21,387 nt of DNA from NCBI GenBank assembly GCA_031264785.1, contig JAISDN010000028.1:1-21387 (forward strand), given 5' to 3'. This document shows, in pieces, positions 1 through 6,788 of this stretch. Position 1 is the first letter of the stretch, and each line of letters starts with the position of its first letter. This DNA is from Candidatus Nomurabacteria bacterium. Lineage in GTDB: Bacteria > Patescibacteriota > Saccharimonadia > Saccharimonadales > Saccharimonadaceae. The notes beneath the pieces were generated by a model, which worked only from the letters and a program-made list of their open reading frames with translations, was not told the DNA's origin and ran no database searches. The position numbers and the translations under genes were made by a program.

Positions 1-422
1 GCCGGTCGCGGTTTGATTTTTTTGTCACTGAAAATATTGTCGAGCATTTCGAACTTGACCCGGCCCTGACCGTCCACCGGCACCACGTTGCCATAAGTCA
101 TTTTTTTGCCGGCGCCGTGTAAAAACGGCTCGAACACCGACGGATGTTCGATGGCGCTAATCACCGTGCGCTGGCCCCAAAAGGTGTTAAATACCATATT
201 ATTGGCCTCTGTACCGCCGGAGGTAAAGGTGATTTCCTCGGCCCGCGCCCCAATTAGTTCCGCCACCTGACGGCGGGCCCGTTCGATGGCTTCCTTGGCG
301 GCCCGCCCCTCGATGTGGAGGCTAGAGGCATTACCAAACATATCCAATTGCTTTATTGTTGTATTTTTTACAACATTTAATAGTGGTGTAGTGGCGGCGT
401 GGTCCAAATAAACTCGTTTCAT
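1..422 (-). CDS. Cysteine desulfurase (NifS/IscS family), 5' part; runs off the window
   Basis: This is a PLP-dependent class V aminotransferase that would take sulfur from cysteine for Fe-S clusters or tRNA thiolation. Only the N-terminal ~140 residues are inside the window. Visible family motifs are VYLDHAATTP at residues 4-13, GNASSLH near 30, TSGGTEANN near 68 (PLP phosphate region) and EHPSV near 93. The PLP lysine and catalytic cysteine would lie beyond the left edge. The start ATG shares one base with the nrdG stop (TAATG), so translation is probably coupled. Being last in an nrdD-nrdG operon suggests, by inference, that it supplies the 4Fe-4S cluster of the NrdG activase, though a general housekeeping role is equally possible. 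Codons 17-22 (VVKNTT) lie in a perfect palindrome that recurs in grpE and the pstS-like gene. Confidence 0.9.
   Translation of the reverse strand, partial: MKRVYLDHAATTPLLNVVKNTTIKQLDMFGNASSLHIEGRAAKEAIERARRQVAELIGARAEEITFTSGGTEANNMVFNTFWGQRTVISAIEHPSVFEPFLHGAGKKMTYGNVVPVDGQGRVKFEMLDNIFSDKKIKPRP
357..375. repeat. Intragenic palindrome, copy 1 (TGTTGTA-N5-TACAACA)
   Basis: The two 7-base arms are perfect and separated by five T on the plus strand. It lies in the cysteine desulfurase gene and encodes V-V-K-N-T-T. The same arms, spacing and codon phase recur at 3665-3685 and 9373-9391. Confidence 0.7.
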
Positions 423-922
423 TACTCCTCCTTTATAATCTCTCCACCCTTTAGATGTAGCAAGCGTTGATTGCGCGAACCGCGAAATTTCAAGGAAATA
501 TCGCGCTGGTCCAAAATAAACGGACCGTCAATCAGCACGTCTAGCAATTTGACGAACTCCCACTCCGGGCCACCACCGGCACGTAGCTTCTCATAAATCA
601 TACCAGTAAACGACCAAATATTCCAGCCCATTTCAGCCCGGGCCCAATCGGCAATGATTTGACAGGCTCGCGGCTGTAACATCGGTTCACCGCCGCAAAA
701 GGTCAGTCCAGCCTGGCCCTTTAATTTGCGCAGTTCGTCCTTGACCCAATCGATTTTAACCACAATCCCGCCATCCTCGTCCCAAGTTTCGGGATTCTGA
801 CAGCCCGGACAGTGCTGCCGGCAGCCTTGCGTCCACAGCACCGCCCGGAGGCCATAGCCATTAACAATGTTATCATTCTCGATCGGCCCGGCTAGTCTAA
901 TTTCATCGTCCGCTAGTTTCAT
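422..922 (-). CDS. nrdG: Anaerobic ribonucleotide reductase activating protein (radical SAM)
   Basis: NrdG uses S-adenosylmethionine and a 4Fe-4S cluster to generate the glycyl radical on NrdD. The 166-residue product has the C-x3-C-x2-C cluster motif (C34, C38, C41, in CRQHCPGC), TFCGGEPM at 74-81 and IWSFTGMIYE further on, all typical of the family and of normal length. An upstream extension is open to 1147, but it overlaps nrdD heavily and has no family similarity. The ATG at 922 is preceded by GAGG at good spacing and lies one base after the nrdD stop, so it is the preferred start. It is the second gene of the operon, directly downstream of nrdD. Confidence 0.94.
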   Translation of the reverse strand: MKLADDEIRLAGPIENDNIVNGYGLRAVLWTQGCRQHCPGCQNPETWDEDGGIVVKIDWVKDELRKLKGQAGLTFCGGEPMLQPRACQIIADWARAEMGWNIWSFTGMIYEKLRAGGGPEWEFVKLLDVLIDGPFILDQRDISLKFRGSRNQRLLHLKGGEIIKEE

Positions 923-923
923 A

Positions 924-3185
924 TTAAACCTCGTGTTTAACCCGCGCGGCCTCTTCGGCCTGTTTGGCGTCATTCCAGCGTTCCAGCGAGCCGACCAAAT
1001 AACCGGTAATTCGGCGCAACCGTTCAAAACCGTATTCGCCATCGCGTTCGTGACGGCCACAGGATGGGCAGGTGTCGCCCGGGATAATGCCCGAAAAACC
1101 GCATTCCGGATCGCGATCGACCGGATGGTTGACGCTGCCGTAGCCAATGCCGGCTTCCTTCATATGGCGGATTACGGCCTCAAAAGCTTCAATGTTCTGC
1201 GACGGATCGCCGTCCAGTTCGATATAGGTGATGTGGCCGGCGTTGCACAAACTATGGAATGGGGCTTCCTTAGCAATCTTGTCAAAAGCCCCGATTGGGT
1301 GATAGACCGGCACGTGGAAGGAATTGGTGTAAAAATCGCGGTCGGTCACGCCCTTGATTTTGCCAAATTCCTGTCGGTCAATCCGGGTGAACCGGCCGGC
1401 GATACCTTCGGCCGGCGTAGCCAGCAGGCTGAAATTCAGTTTATGTTTGGCGGCAAATTCGTCAATTTTCTCACGCATATGGCTGATAATTTCGTAACCG
1501 CGCTCCAATGCCTCGTCGCTCTGGCCGTGATGTTCGCCCATCATCGCCACCAAAGCCTCAGCCAAACCGATAAAGCCCAGTGACAACGTGCCGTGTTTGA
1601 TAACGTCACGCAATTTGTCATTCGGTCCCAGTTTTTCGCTGCCGAACCAATTGCCTTGACCCATCAAAAACGGAAAGTTTTTAACGGTGCGCTCGGCCTG
1701 AAATTGGTAGCGTTCCAGAATTTGCTCGGCCGCTAACTGTAATTTGTCGTCCAGTTCGCGATAAAAACCATCCCAATCCGGCGCCTCGCGGTCGCCCAGC
1801 GCAATGCCGTTTTTAATACCAATCCGTGGCAAATTGATGGTGGTAAAGGAATTGTTACCGCGTCGGGTGGCGATGCCGTCGGACTCTGGAAAAACACTGC
1901 TCATCACCCGGGTGCGGCAGCCCATCGTAGCGACTTCGGTGCGGTAATCGTCGGCCCGATAATATTGTAGGTTGAACGGCGCGTCCAAAAACACAAAATT
2001 CGGGAACAACCGCAGGGATGAAACCTCCATCGAACGTTTAAACAGGTCATAATTTGGGTCGCCGGGATTGTAATTAATGCCCTCCTTGACCTTGAAAATA
2101 CTAATCGGGAAAATCGGTGTCTCGCCTTTGCCTAGTCCGGCCTCGGTGGCGTCCAAAAAGGCCGCGCTGACCAAATGGCCTTCCGGCGTGACGTCAGTGC
2201 CAAAATTAATTGAGGTAAACGGCACTTGAGCGCCGGCCCGGCTGTGCATCGTGTTCAGGTTGTGGACGAAACCTTCCATCGCCTGAAAAGTCTGCTTTTC
2301 GGTGTCTTTTTTAGCCAGTTCAAACACTTTATCATCAAGGCCTTTGATTTTCTCATCAAAATTCAGTTTAGCCAGTTTAGCTTCGTCCAATTTGACTTTT
2401 TTACCGGTAAAAACCGCGTATTTTTCAGCATTATGCTTGACGGCCTTGCGATAAGTTTTATTAACGCCCTCGGCCATCGCATAGTCAAAATTCGGAATCG
2501 ACTGGCCGCCGTGCTGTTCATTCTGGTTGGCCTGGAGCAAAATCGCCGCCAGCGCCGCGTAACTACCAATCGATTGCGGCGTGCGCAAAAAACCGTGACC
2601 GGTGTTAAAACCGCGCTCAAACAGCGGAATCGGGTCGGATTGGCAACAAGTCAGCGTGCCAGTAGCATAAAAATCCAAATCGTGAACGTGGATGTCGCCG
2701 TTGTCGTGGGCCAAAACGTGATCCGGCTTCATCAAAAAAGTCTTGGCAAACTCCTTCGACCCCTCCGCCCCAAACTGCAGCATCTTTCCCATCGCGCCGT
2801 CGCCGTCAACATTGGCATTGCTGCGCTTGACATCACTATCTTCAGAAGAATCAGCGCTGGTAATGGTCTGATAAGTCGACATCAGCCGCGACTTGCTATC
2901 ACGCACTCGGTTGCGCTCGTTGCGATACAAAATATAAGCCTTGGCCGTCTTATGATAGTTCGAGCTCATCAGCACATTTTCCACCACATCCTGAATCTGC
3001 TCCACGCCCGGAATCCGACTTTTGATAGTTTTTTCGGCCTGCCGCAGCGCCTTAGCCGCCAATTTTTTAGCCTCTTCCACCCCAAATTCTCTGGTTGCCC
3101 GCCCCGCTTTAGAAATCGCCGTAGCGATCTTATCTTGCGCGAAGTCGGTCAACCGACCATCACGCTTCCTGATAGTCTTATACAT
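924..3185 (-). CDS. nrdD: Anaerobic (class III) ribonucleoside-triphosphate reductase
   Basis: NrdD reduces ribonucleoside triphosphates to deoxyribonucleotides without oxygen, using a glycyl radical. The 753-residue protein starts with an ATP-cone domain (KTIRKRDGRLTDFAQDKI near 3-20). It has the family core LTCCQSDPIPLF near 178-189 and QANQNEQHGGQSIPNFD near 218-234. It ends with the glycyl-radical loop RITGYL (glycine about 728) and a cysteine-containing zinc region, CGFSG...CPSCGR. That region shows three cysteines rather than the usual two CxxC pairs. The chosen ATG has an ideal AGGAGG site six bases upstream; an upstream in-frame start (3227) lacks one and lies next to the first NrdR box. 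nrdG follows after one base. Confidence 0.96.
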   Translation of the reverse strand: MYKTIRKRDGRLTDFAQDKIATAISKAGRATREFGVEEAKKLAAKALRQAEKTIKSRIPGVEQIQDVVENVLMSSNYHKTAKAYILYRNERNRVRDSKSRLMSTYQTITSADSSEDSDVKRSNANVDGDGAMGKMLQFGAEGSKEFAKTFLMKPDHVLAHDNGDIHVHDLDFYATGTLTCCQSDPIPLFERGFNTGHGFLRTPQSIGSYAALAAILLQANQNEQHGGQSIPNFDYAMAEGVNKTYRKAVKHNAEKYAVFTGKKVKLDEAKLAKLNFDEKIKGLDDKVFELAKKDTEKQTFQAMEGFVHNLNTMHSRAGAQVPFTSINFGTDVTPEGHLVSAAFLDATEAGLGKGETPIFPISIFKVKEGINYNPGDPNYDLFKRSMEVSSLRLFPNFVFLDAPFNLQYYRADDYRTEVATMGCRTRVMSSVFPESDGIATRRGNNSFTTINLPRIGIKNGIALGDREAPDWDGFYRELDDKLQLAAEQILERYQFQAERTVKNFPFLMGQGNWFGSEKLGPNDKLRDVIKHGTLSLGFIGLAEALVAMMGEHHGQSDEALERGYEIISHMREKIDEFAAKHKLNFSLLATPAEGIAGRFTRIDRQEFGKIKGVTDRDFYTNSFHVPVYHPIGAFDKIAKEAPFHSLCNAGHITYIELDGDPSQNIEAFEAVIRHMKEAGIGYGSVNHPVDRDPECGFSGIIPGDTCPSCGRHERDGEYGFERLRRITGYLVGSLERWNDAKQAEEAARVKHEV

Positions 3186-3225
3186 CTTAAACCTCCTGTA
3201 GATGTTGTTTTTTATTTGTCTATTC

Positions 3226-3270
3226 ACGCTATATATGGTGTCTTCTCGTCAGATACGCTATATATTGTGT
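3226..3270 (-). promoter_or_regulatory. Two NrdR boxes in the nrdD leader
   Basis: Two near-identical 16-base palindromic sites, ACGCTATATATGGTGT (3226-3241) and ACGCTATATATTGTGT (3255-3270), closely match the known NrdR consensus (ACACwATATATwGTGT type). Their centres are 29 bases apart, near three helical turns, as expected for cooperative NrdR binding. They lie just downstream of the predicted transcription start, so repression would block promoter clearance or elongation. No nrdR gene is visible in the window. Confidence 0.85.
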
Positions 3271-3279
3271 GTGCTAGCC

Positions 3280-3308
3280 ATTTTAATACCGCTTATGTAG
3301 TGTGTCAA
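3280..3308 (-). promoter_or_regulatory. Sigma70-type promoter of nrdD-nrdG-desulfurase
   Basis: On the minus strand a consensus -35 TTGACA (3303-3308) is separated by exactly 17 bases from a -10 TAAAAT (3280-3285). The start point would be near 3273, giving a leader of about 88 bases that contains both NrdR boxes and a strong ribosome binding site. Confidence 0.8.
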
Positions 3309-3353
3309 TAGTTTTATTGTAGTAATTTTTAAAACAATCTTGTGGAAAAGTGG

Positions 3354-3848
3354 TTATTTTTTAGTGACTTTTACCATCGCCGGACGGGCCACTTCGCCGT
3401 CGATTAGCCAGCCCGCGCGCAGCTCTTCGGCCACCACTTCTTGGTCTCCGTCGCCGTCTTCCATCTGGATGGCTTCGTGAAATTCTGGATTAAATGGTAT
3501 GCCGGGCGCGGCGGGGATTTGCTGTACGCCGATTTCCACCAAACTTTTTAGCAGTTTTTCGCGCAGATTCAACACGCCTTTAGCCCAGTCGTCGTCGGCC
3601 AAATTAGCTGGCAGATGAGCCGTTGCTCGTTCAATATCGTCGACAATTGGCAAAATTTTCATTAGTGTTGTATTTTTTACAACACCACCATAACGCTCCT
3701 TGGCAACCTCAGCATTTTTGCGATAATTTTCAAAATCGGCCTGCACCCGCTGCAAATCCGCCGTCAGTTCCGCAATAGCTTCGTCTTTCTTTACAAGGTC
3801 GGACCTTGTAAAAGTGGGTTTTATGGTATCATCATTGACCTTTTTCAT
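3354..3848 (-). CDS. grpE: GrpE nucleotide exchange factor
   Basis: GrpE releases ADP from DnaK during protein folding. The 164-residue product has the long N-terminal coiled coil with ADFENYRK near 38-44, the LPIVDDIERA segment near 66-75, FNPEFHEAIQ, and the C-terminal beta domain ending RPAMVKVTK. Its start overlaps the hrcA stop by four bases (ATGA), so the two genes are translationally coupled and share the CIRCE-controlled promoter. Two perfect palindromes lie inside the gene: one in the poorly conserved N-terminal tail (residues 13-20) and one in the coiled coil (VVKNTT at 56-61). The partner genes dnaK and dnaJ do not follow, because the nrdD promoter region comes next. Confidence 0.94.
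   Translation of the reverse strand: MKKVNDDTIKPTFTRSDLVKKDEAIAELTADLQRVQADFENYRKNAEVAKERYGGVVKNTTLMKILPIVDDIERATAHLPANLADDDWAKGVLNLREKLLKSLVEIGVQQIPAAPGIPFNPEFHEAIQMEDGDGDQEVVAEELRAGWLIDGEVARPAMVKVTKK
3665..3685. repeat. Intragenic palindrome, copy 2 (GTGTTGTA-N5-TACAACAC)
   Basis: Eight-base perfect arms flank five T. It encodes V-V-K-N-T-T in grpE, with the same arms, spacing and codon phase as the copy in the cysteine desulfurase gene. Confidence 0.7.
3790..3812. repeat. Intragenic perfect palindrome in the grpE 5' region
   Basis: An 11-base arm TTTACAAGGTC and its exact complement are separated by one base. It encodes residues 13-20 of GrpE in the variable tail. The core ACAAG(r)(y)C with mirrored CTTGT resembles the palindrome at 14614-14638 in lepA-N. 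Confidence 0.65.
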
Positions 3849-4543
3849 AAAATCCTTTCCAACATTTTACCGGTGTCGCCCACCAGATTCATAACTTTTT
3901 GATAGCTCTGACGAGTCGGGCCCAAAACGCCGATGTAGCTGTCGTTAGAAAACGGCGAATGAAACCGACTGATAATCAGGGACACACCGGTGTCGCGACC
4001 AATGGGATTTTCCGAACCGATAAAAACATTTAGCGGCTGATTGGGCGCAGCTTCCCGCAGCCAAGGTTCAAGATTGTCAAGCAGCTGGGCCACACCCCGC
4101 ACATTTTCGCCAGTAATAAACTCCGGCTGCATAAAAAGTTTGGAAATTCCGCTCATATACAACTGATCGCCGATGGTAGCCAAACCCAGATTGCGCGTCA
4201 ATTCCGACAGCGTATCCACCGCCTGCCGGATGGCCCGATCGGCGTGGTCGGCATTACTAGAAACCCGCGCCTCAATCACCCGCGCGGAGCGACTCTGGTC
4301 ACTCTGCCCCAGCGTCAAACTGTTGACATAATTGCGATAGCCTTTGTCGGTCGGCACCCGGCCAGCGCTGGTGTGGGGCTGTTCAATATAGCCCATTTCC
4401 TCCAATTTGGCCATTTCAGCTCGCACGGTGGCCGACGAAACATCAAAAAGCTTAGCCAACAAAACGCTACCCACCGGCGCGGCAATCTCGGCATACTGTT
4501 CAATAATGGCGGCGAGCAGTTTCGCCTGTCGTTCTGTCATCAT
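3845..4543 (-). CDS. hrcA: Heat-inducible transcription repressor HrcA (short form)
   Basis: HrcA binds CIRCE operators and represses chaperone genes until heat stress. The N-terminal winged helix is clear (ERQAKLLAAIIEQYAEIAAP, then SSATVRAEMAKLEEMGYIEQ and PHTSAGRVPTDKGYR, within residues 3-70). The C-terminal GAF-like segment is also recognisable (FHSPFSNDSYIGVLGPTR..Y). At 232 residues it is about 100 shorter than typical HrcA, mainly in the middle region, so the inserted dimerisation part seems reduced. The gene begins at the first of two adjacent ATG codons, six bases after a TATAAT box, with a CIRCE element just upstream: autoregulation. It overlaps grpE by four bases. Confidence 0.92.
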   Translation of the reverse strand: MMTERQAKLLAAIIEQYAEIAAPVGSVLLAKLFDVSSATVRAEMAKLEEMGYIEQPHTSAGRVPTDKGYRNYVNSLTLGQSDQSRSARVIEARVSSNADHADRAIRQAVDTLSELTRNLGLATIGDQLYMSGISKLFMQPEFITGENVRGVAQLLDNLEPWLREAAPNQPLNVFIGSENPIGRDTGVSLIISRFHSPFSNDSYIGVLGPTRQSYQKVMNLVGDTGKMLERIL

Positions 4544-4549
4544 ACCCCG

Positions 4550-4578
4550 ATTATATCAAAAAAATAGCACTCCCGCAA
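4550..4578 (-). promoter_or_regulatory. Promoter of hrcA-grpE, overlapped by CIRCE
   Basis: The -10 TATAAT (4550-4555) lies 17 bases from a weak -35 TTGCGG (4573-4578) that falls inside CIRCE. Only six bases separate the -10 box from the first hrcA ATG, so the mRNA is probably leaderless or nearly so. Confidence 0.7.
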
Positions 4579-4589
4579 ACGGAGTGCTA
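4565..4589. promoter_or_regulatory. CIRCE operator
   Basis: TAGCACTC, nine bases, then GAGTGCTA. This matches the CIRCE consensus TTAGCACTC-N9-GAGTGCTAA at all but the outermost base of each arm. It covers the -35 region of hrcA, the standard arrangement for HrcA repression. Confidence 0.95.
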
Positions 4590-4607
4590 GATTTTACAAT
4601 TTTAGAC

Positions 4608-4636
4608 TTGACAAAACGCTTATGATTTGCTATACT
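4608..4636 (+). promoter_or_regulatory. Strong sigma70-type promoter upstream of the kinase gene
   Basis: Consensus -35 TTGACA (4608-4613), 17 bases, then TATACT (4631-4636). A start near 4643 would give a leader of about 55 bases containing a small GGCCG/CGGTC hairpin. A second -10 box nearer the gene (4685-4690) could start a leaderless message, so the kinase may have two promoters. The CIRCE element lies just upstream and might affect this promoter as well. Confidence 0.65.
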
Positions 4637-4684
4637 GGTGACAGTGGCCGTTGTAGTACGGTCTGGGTATTATTATATTTAGTG

Positions 4685-4697
4685 TATAATAAACATT
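4685..4697 (+). promoter_or_regulatory. Leaderless-type -10 box of the kinase gene
   Basis: TATAAT, seven bases, then ATG at 4698. The spacing puts the transcription start at or next to the A of the start codon. No convincing -35 is seen. Confidence 0.55.
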
Positions 4698-5333
4698 ATG
4701 GATGAGAAAAAGTTAGACATTATTAAGGAATGGCTCGGCAGTGGGTCGATTAATATTTTTGGGGTGCAGTTTTCCGGCAAGGACACGGTTGGCAAGCGTT
4801 TGGCGGCGGCTCTCGGTGCGGAGTTTATTAGTAGTGGCGATATTATTCGGACCACGCGGGAGAAAACTGACGATGCGCGGATGGTTGAGGCTATCAAGGT
4901 CAGCGACAGCGGCCGAGAGATGCCGACCGACGAGTTTCGGGATTTGATTTTGCCTTACCTATATGACGAGCGACTGGATGGTCGGGCTCTGATTTTGAGC
5001 TCGGTGGGCCGCTGGATTGGCGAAGAGGAACCGGTGATGGCGGCTTTGCAGCGCGGCGGACACGATTTGAAAGTTGTGATTAACCTTGATATTTCTGAAG
5101 CCGAAATTTGGCAGCGTTGGAAAATCGCCAATGGCGCCAACGATCGCAACGCCGGTCGCGCTGACGAAACTGCCGCCGGTCTGCAAACCCGACTGGACGA
5201 ATTTCGCGACAAAACCTTACCTGTTATTGCCAAGTTTCGTCAAATGGAACTGCTGATCGAAATTAACGGCCAAGCCACCCGCGACCAAGTTTTCGATGAG
5301 GTGATTGATAAGCTTTACAAATTTATTCAGTAA
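4698..5333 (+). CDS. Adenylate-kinase-like P-loop nucleoside monophosphate kinase
   Basis: This is probably a nucleoside monophosphate kinase transferring phosphate from ATP to a nucleotide. The 211-residue protein has a P-loop, GVQFSGKDT at 22-30, where adenylate kinases usually have GPPGAGKGT. It also has FISSGDIIR at 43-51, equivalent to the family's ISTGDxLR nucleotide-binding segment. A later RNAGRADE stretch resembles the lid-side arginine/aspartate segment. The overall order fits the adenylate kinase family but it is divergent, so substrate (AMP, CMP or other) cannot be set from sequence. Start choice is supported by the TATAAT-N7-ATG arrangement. It converges with the metalloprotease gene, their ends overlapping by seven bases. 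Confidence 0.75.
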   Translation: MDEKKLDIIKEWLGSGSINIFGVQFSGKDTVGKRLAAALGAEFISSGDIIRTTREKTDDARMVEAIKVSDSGREMPTDEFRDLILPYLYDERLDGRALILSSVGRWIGEEEPVMAALQRGGHDLKVVINLDISEAEIWQRWKIANGANDRNAGRADETAAGLQTRLDEFRDKTLPVIAKFRQMELLIEINGQATRDQVFDEVIDKLYKFIQ

Positions 5334-6787
5334 CATCTTTTGTCGTCGTGGATTTGGCGGGCGATTTTGTTGGATTTGGTGGTCATTTTGTATTTGGCGT
5401 CGACGTAGTTGTTGAGGAAATCGAGGTCGGCGCCCAAAAATAGCACGGCGTAGGAGCTGGTGACGGCTTCGTTTTGGGTGCCGGCGATGATCGGTTCGAC
5501 GGTGCCGCAGATTTCGCTAATCAAATGGTGGCCCATTTCGTGTTTGATAACGTCGATGATGTTGGGCGATTTTAGGCTGTCGGGGTAATATTTGTAGTCG
5601 TCGTTGATGAAAATTTTGGTCGGTGTGCCGTGACAATAGGCCGCTACCACTAGTTTGACATCGCCGTCGAAACCGGCCGGACAGCCTTTGTAAATGTGGC
5701 TGAAATCGTAGTCGAGGGTCATATCGAATTTTTTGACGTAGCGGTTGATCGAGCTGGAATATGTGCCGTCGCTATCCGGCGCGGACAGTTCGAACTGGGT
5801 CGACCACGCTTCCAAATCAACTTTGCTGGTGTCGGAGATTTTTTTGACTTGAGGCTGGACCGGGATTTTAATTTCCCGACCGGCGGAATCTTTTAGCGAC
5901 TCGGTGATCGGCTCGTATTGGTCGACGCCGGCGCTGTCGCTGTGATATTTGCCGTCAAAAGTAAACTGCTCGCCGCCGATGGTGGTGTCAATTTCGTAAC
6001 CCAAATCTTGGTGCGCGCGGAAGCGATTCCAAGTTTCTTGGAGCTGCTTGGTCGATTCGGCGATAATGGCGTCGAGCTCGGCGGCGTTTTGATACATCGG
6101 CACGCGAGAAAATTGGATTTTGCCAGCTTCGTAATCGCGAGTCAAAATCATACTCATTGCTAGGGCGTATTGGCGATCGTCGGCGTTGTTGGTGACGTCA
6201 AGATTGAAAGTGTTTTGCATATATTGGCCGCCGTTTTCGGCCGGCATTTTATCCGGACAGAGGGCGTCGCAGGCCTCTTTATAAACCACCAGAAAATCAT
6301 TCCAAGCCGGACGCTCAGCCATACAATAGCGCTTGACGCCGTCCACTTCGGCCGGCCAAAGTTCGGTGTAATCGCAAGCGGCGGCGAGGTCAGCTTGAGG
6401 CTGATCGTCGCTGGTTTGTGGTGTTTGCAGAAACACCGCCACCACGATTGCTATTAGCGCCAAAACTCCAAAAAGAGCGGCGCCGATGATTATCAAGTGA
6501 TGGTGTTCGTGACGCTGCGGCGGTTCGGGCGGGGGTTCGCTGGGCGGCGGATTCGGTGGCAAAAATCTCGGATCGGGCGGAGCGATTGGTAGCACAGGTT
6601 GGGGCATTGGCGCAACTTCCGGTTGGAAAACAGCTTCCGCCGGTTGCGCAATCTCTGCTGGCTGCGGCTCGGGCTCGACCGGTTGTGGCTCAACTTGAAC
6701 TTCCGGCGGATTTTCAAAACCCTCCGGCGGCGCTTCAACCGGCTGAGTCGGTTCAAAATTGGTGGGTGTTTCTTCTTCTGGATTCAT
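5327..6787 (-). CDS. Membrane-anchored proline-rich protein with a thermolysin-like zinc site
   Basis: No named family was recognised. The 486-residue protein begins with a ~95-residue Pro/Glu-rich segment, a histidine cluster (RHEHHH near 92-97) and one hydrophobic span (98-120). An external domain of about 360 residues follows. Near residue 416 it has KHEMGHH, an HExxH zinc motif, and 20 residues after the second histidine a glutamate in QNEAV (about 440). HExxH-19 residues-NE is the gluzincin spacing known from thermolysin, so a membrane-bound zinc peptidase facing outward is a reasonable inference, with activity unproven. The ATG lies one base after the upstream gene's stop. It is the third gene of the 9525-5327 operon, all three encoding single-pass proteins. 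Confidence 0.7.
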   Translation of the reverse strand: MNPEEETPTNFEPTQPVEAPPEGFENPPEVQVEPQPVEPEPQPAEIAQPAEAVFQPEVAPMPQPVLPIAPPDPRFLPPNPPPSEPPPEPPQRHEHHHLIIIGAALFGVLALIAIVVAVFLQTPQTSDDQPQADLAAACDYTELWPAEVDGVKRYCMAERPAWNDFLVVYKEACDALCPDKMPAENGGQYMQNTFNLDVTNNADDRQYALAMSMILTRDYEAGKIQFSRVPMYQNAAELDAIIAESTKQLQETWNRFRAHQDLGYEIDTTIGGEQFTFDGKYHSDSAGVDQYEPITESLKDSAGREIKIPVQPQVKKISDTSKVDLEAWSTQFELSAPDSDGTYSSSINRYVKKFDMTLDYDFSHIYKGCPAGFDGDVKLVVAAYCHGTPTKIFINDDYKYYPDSLKSPNIIDVIKHEMGHHLISEICGTVEPIIAGTQNEAVTSSYAVLFLGADLDFLNNYVDAKYKMTTKSNKIARQIHDDKRCY

Positions 6788-6788
6788 T

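Noticed and set aside
923..1147. N-terminal extension of nrdG
   Set aside because: It overlaps nrdD and lacks NrdG similarity; the ATG at 922 has GAGG and fits family length.
867..1583. 238-codon plus-strand frame opposite nrdG/nrdD
   Set aside because: Antisense to two conserved genes and low-complexity in content.
2226..3311. Long plus-strand open frame (361 codons) opposite nrdD
   Set aside because: It is antisense to a certain gene, has no family motif and overlaps the nrdD promoter region; it is a by-product of codon bias.
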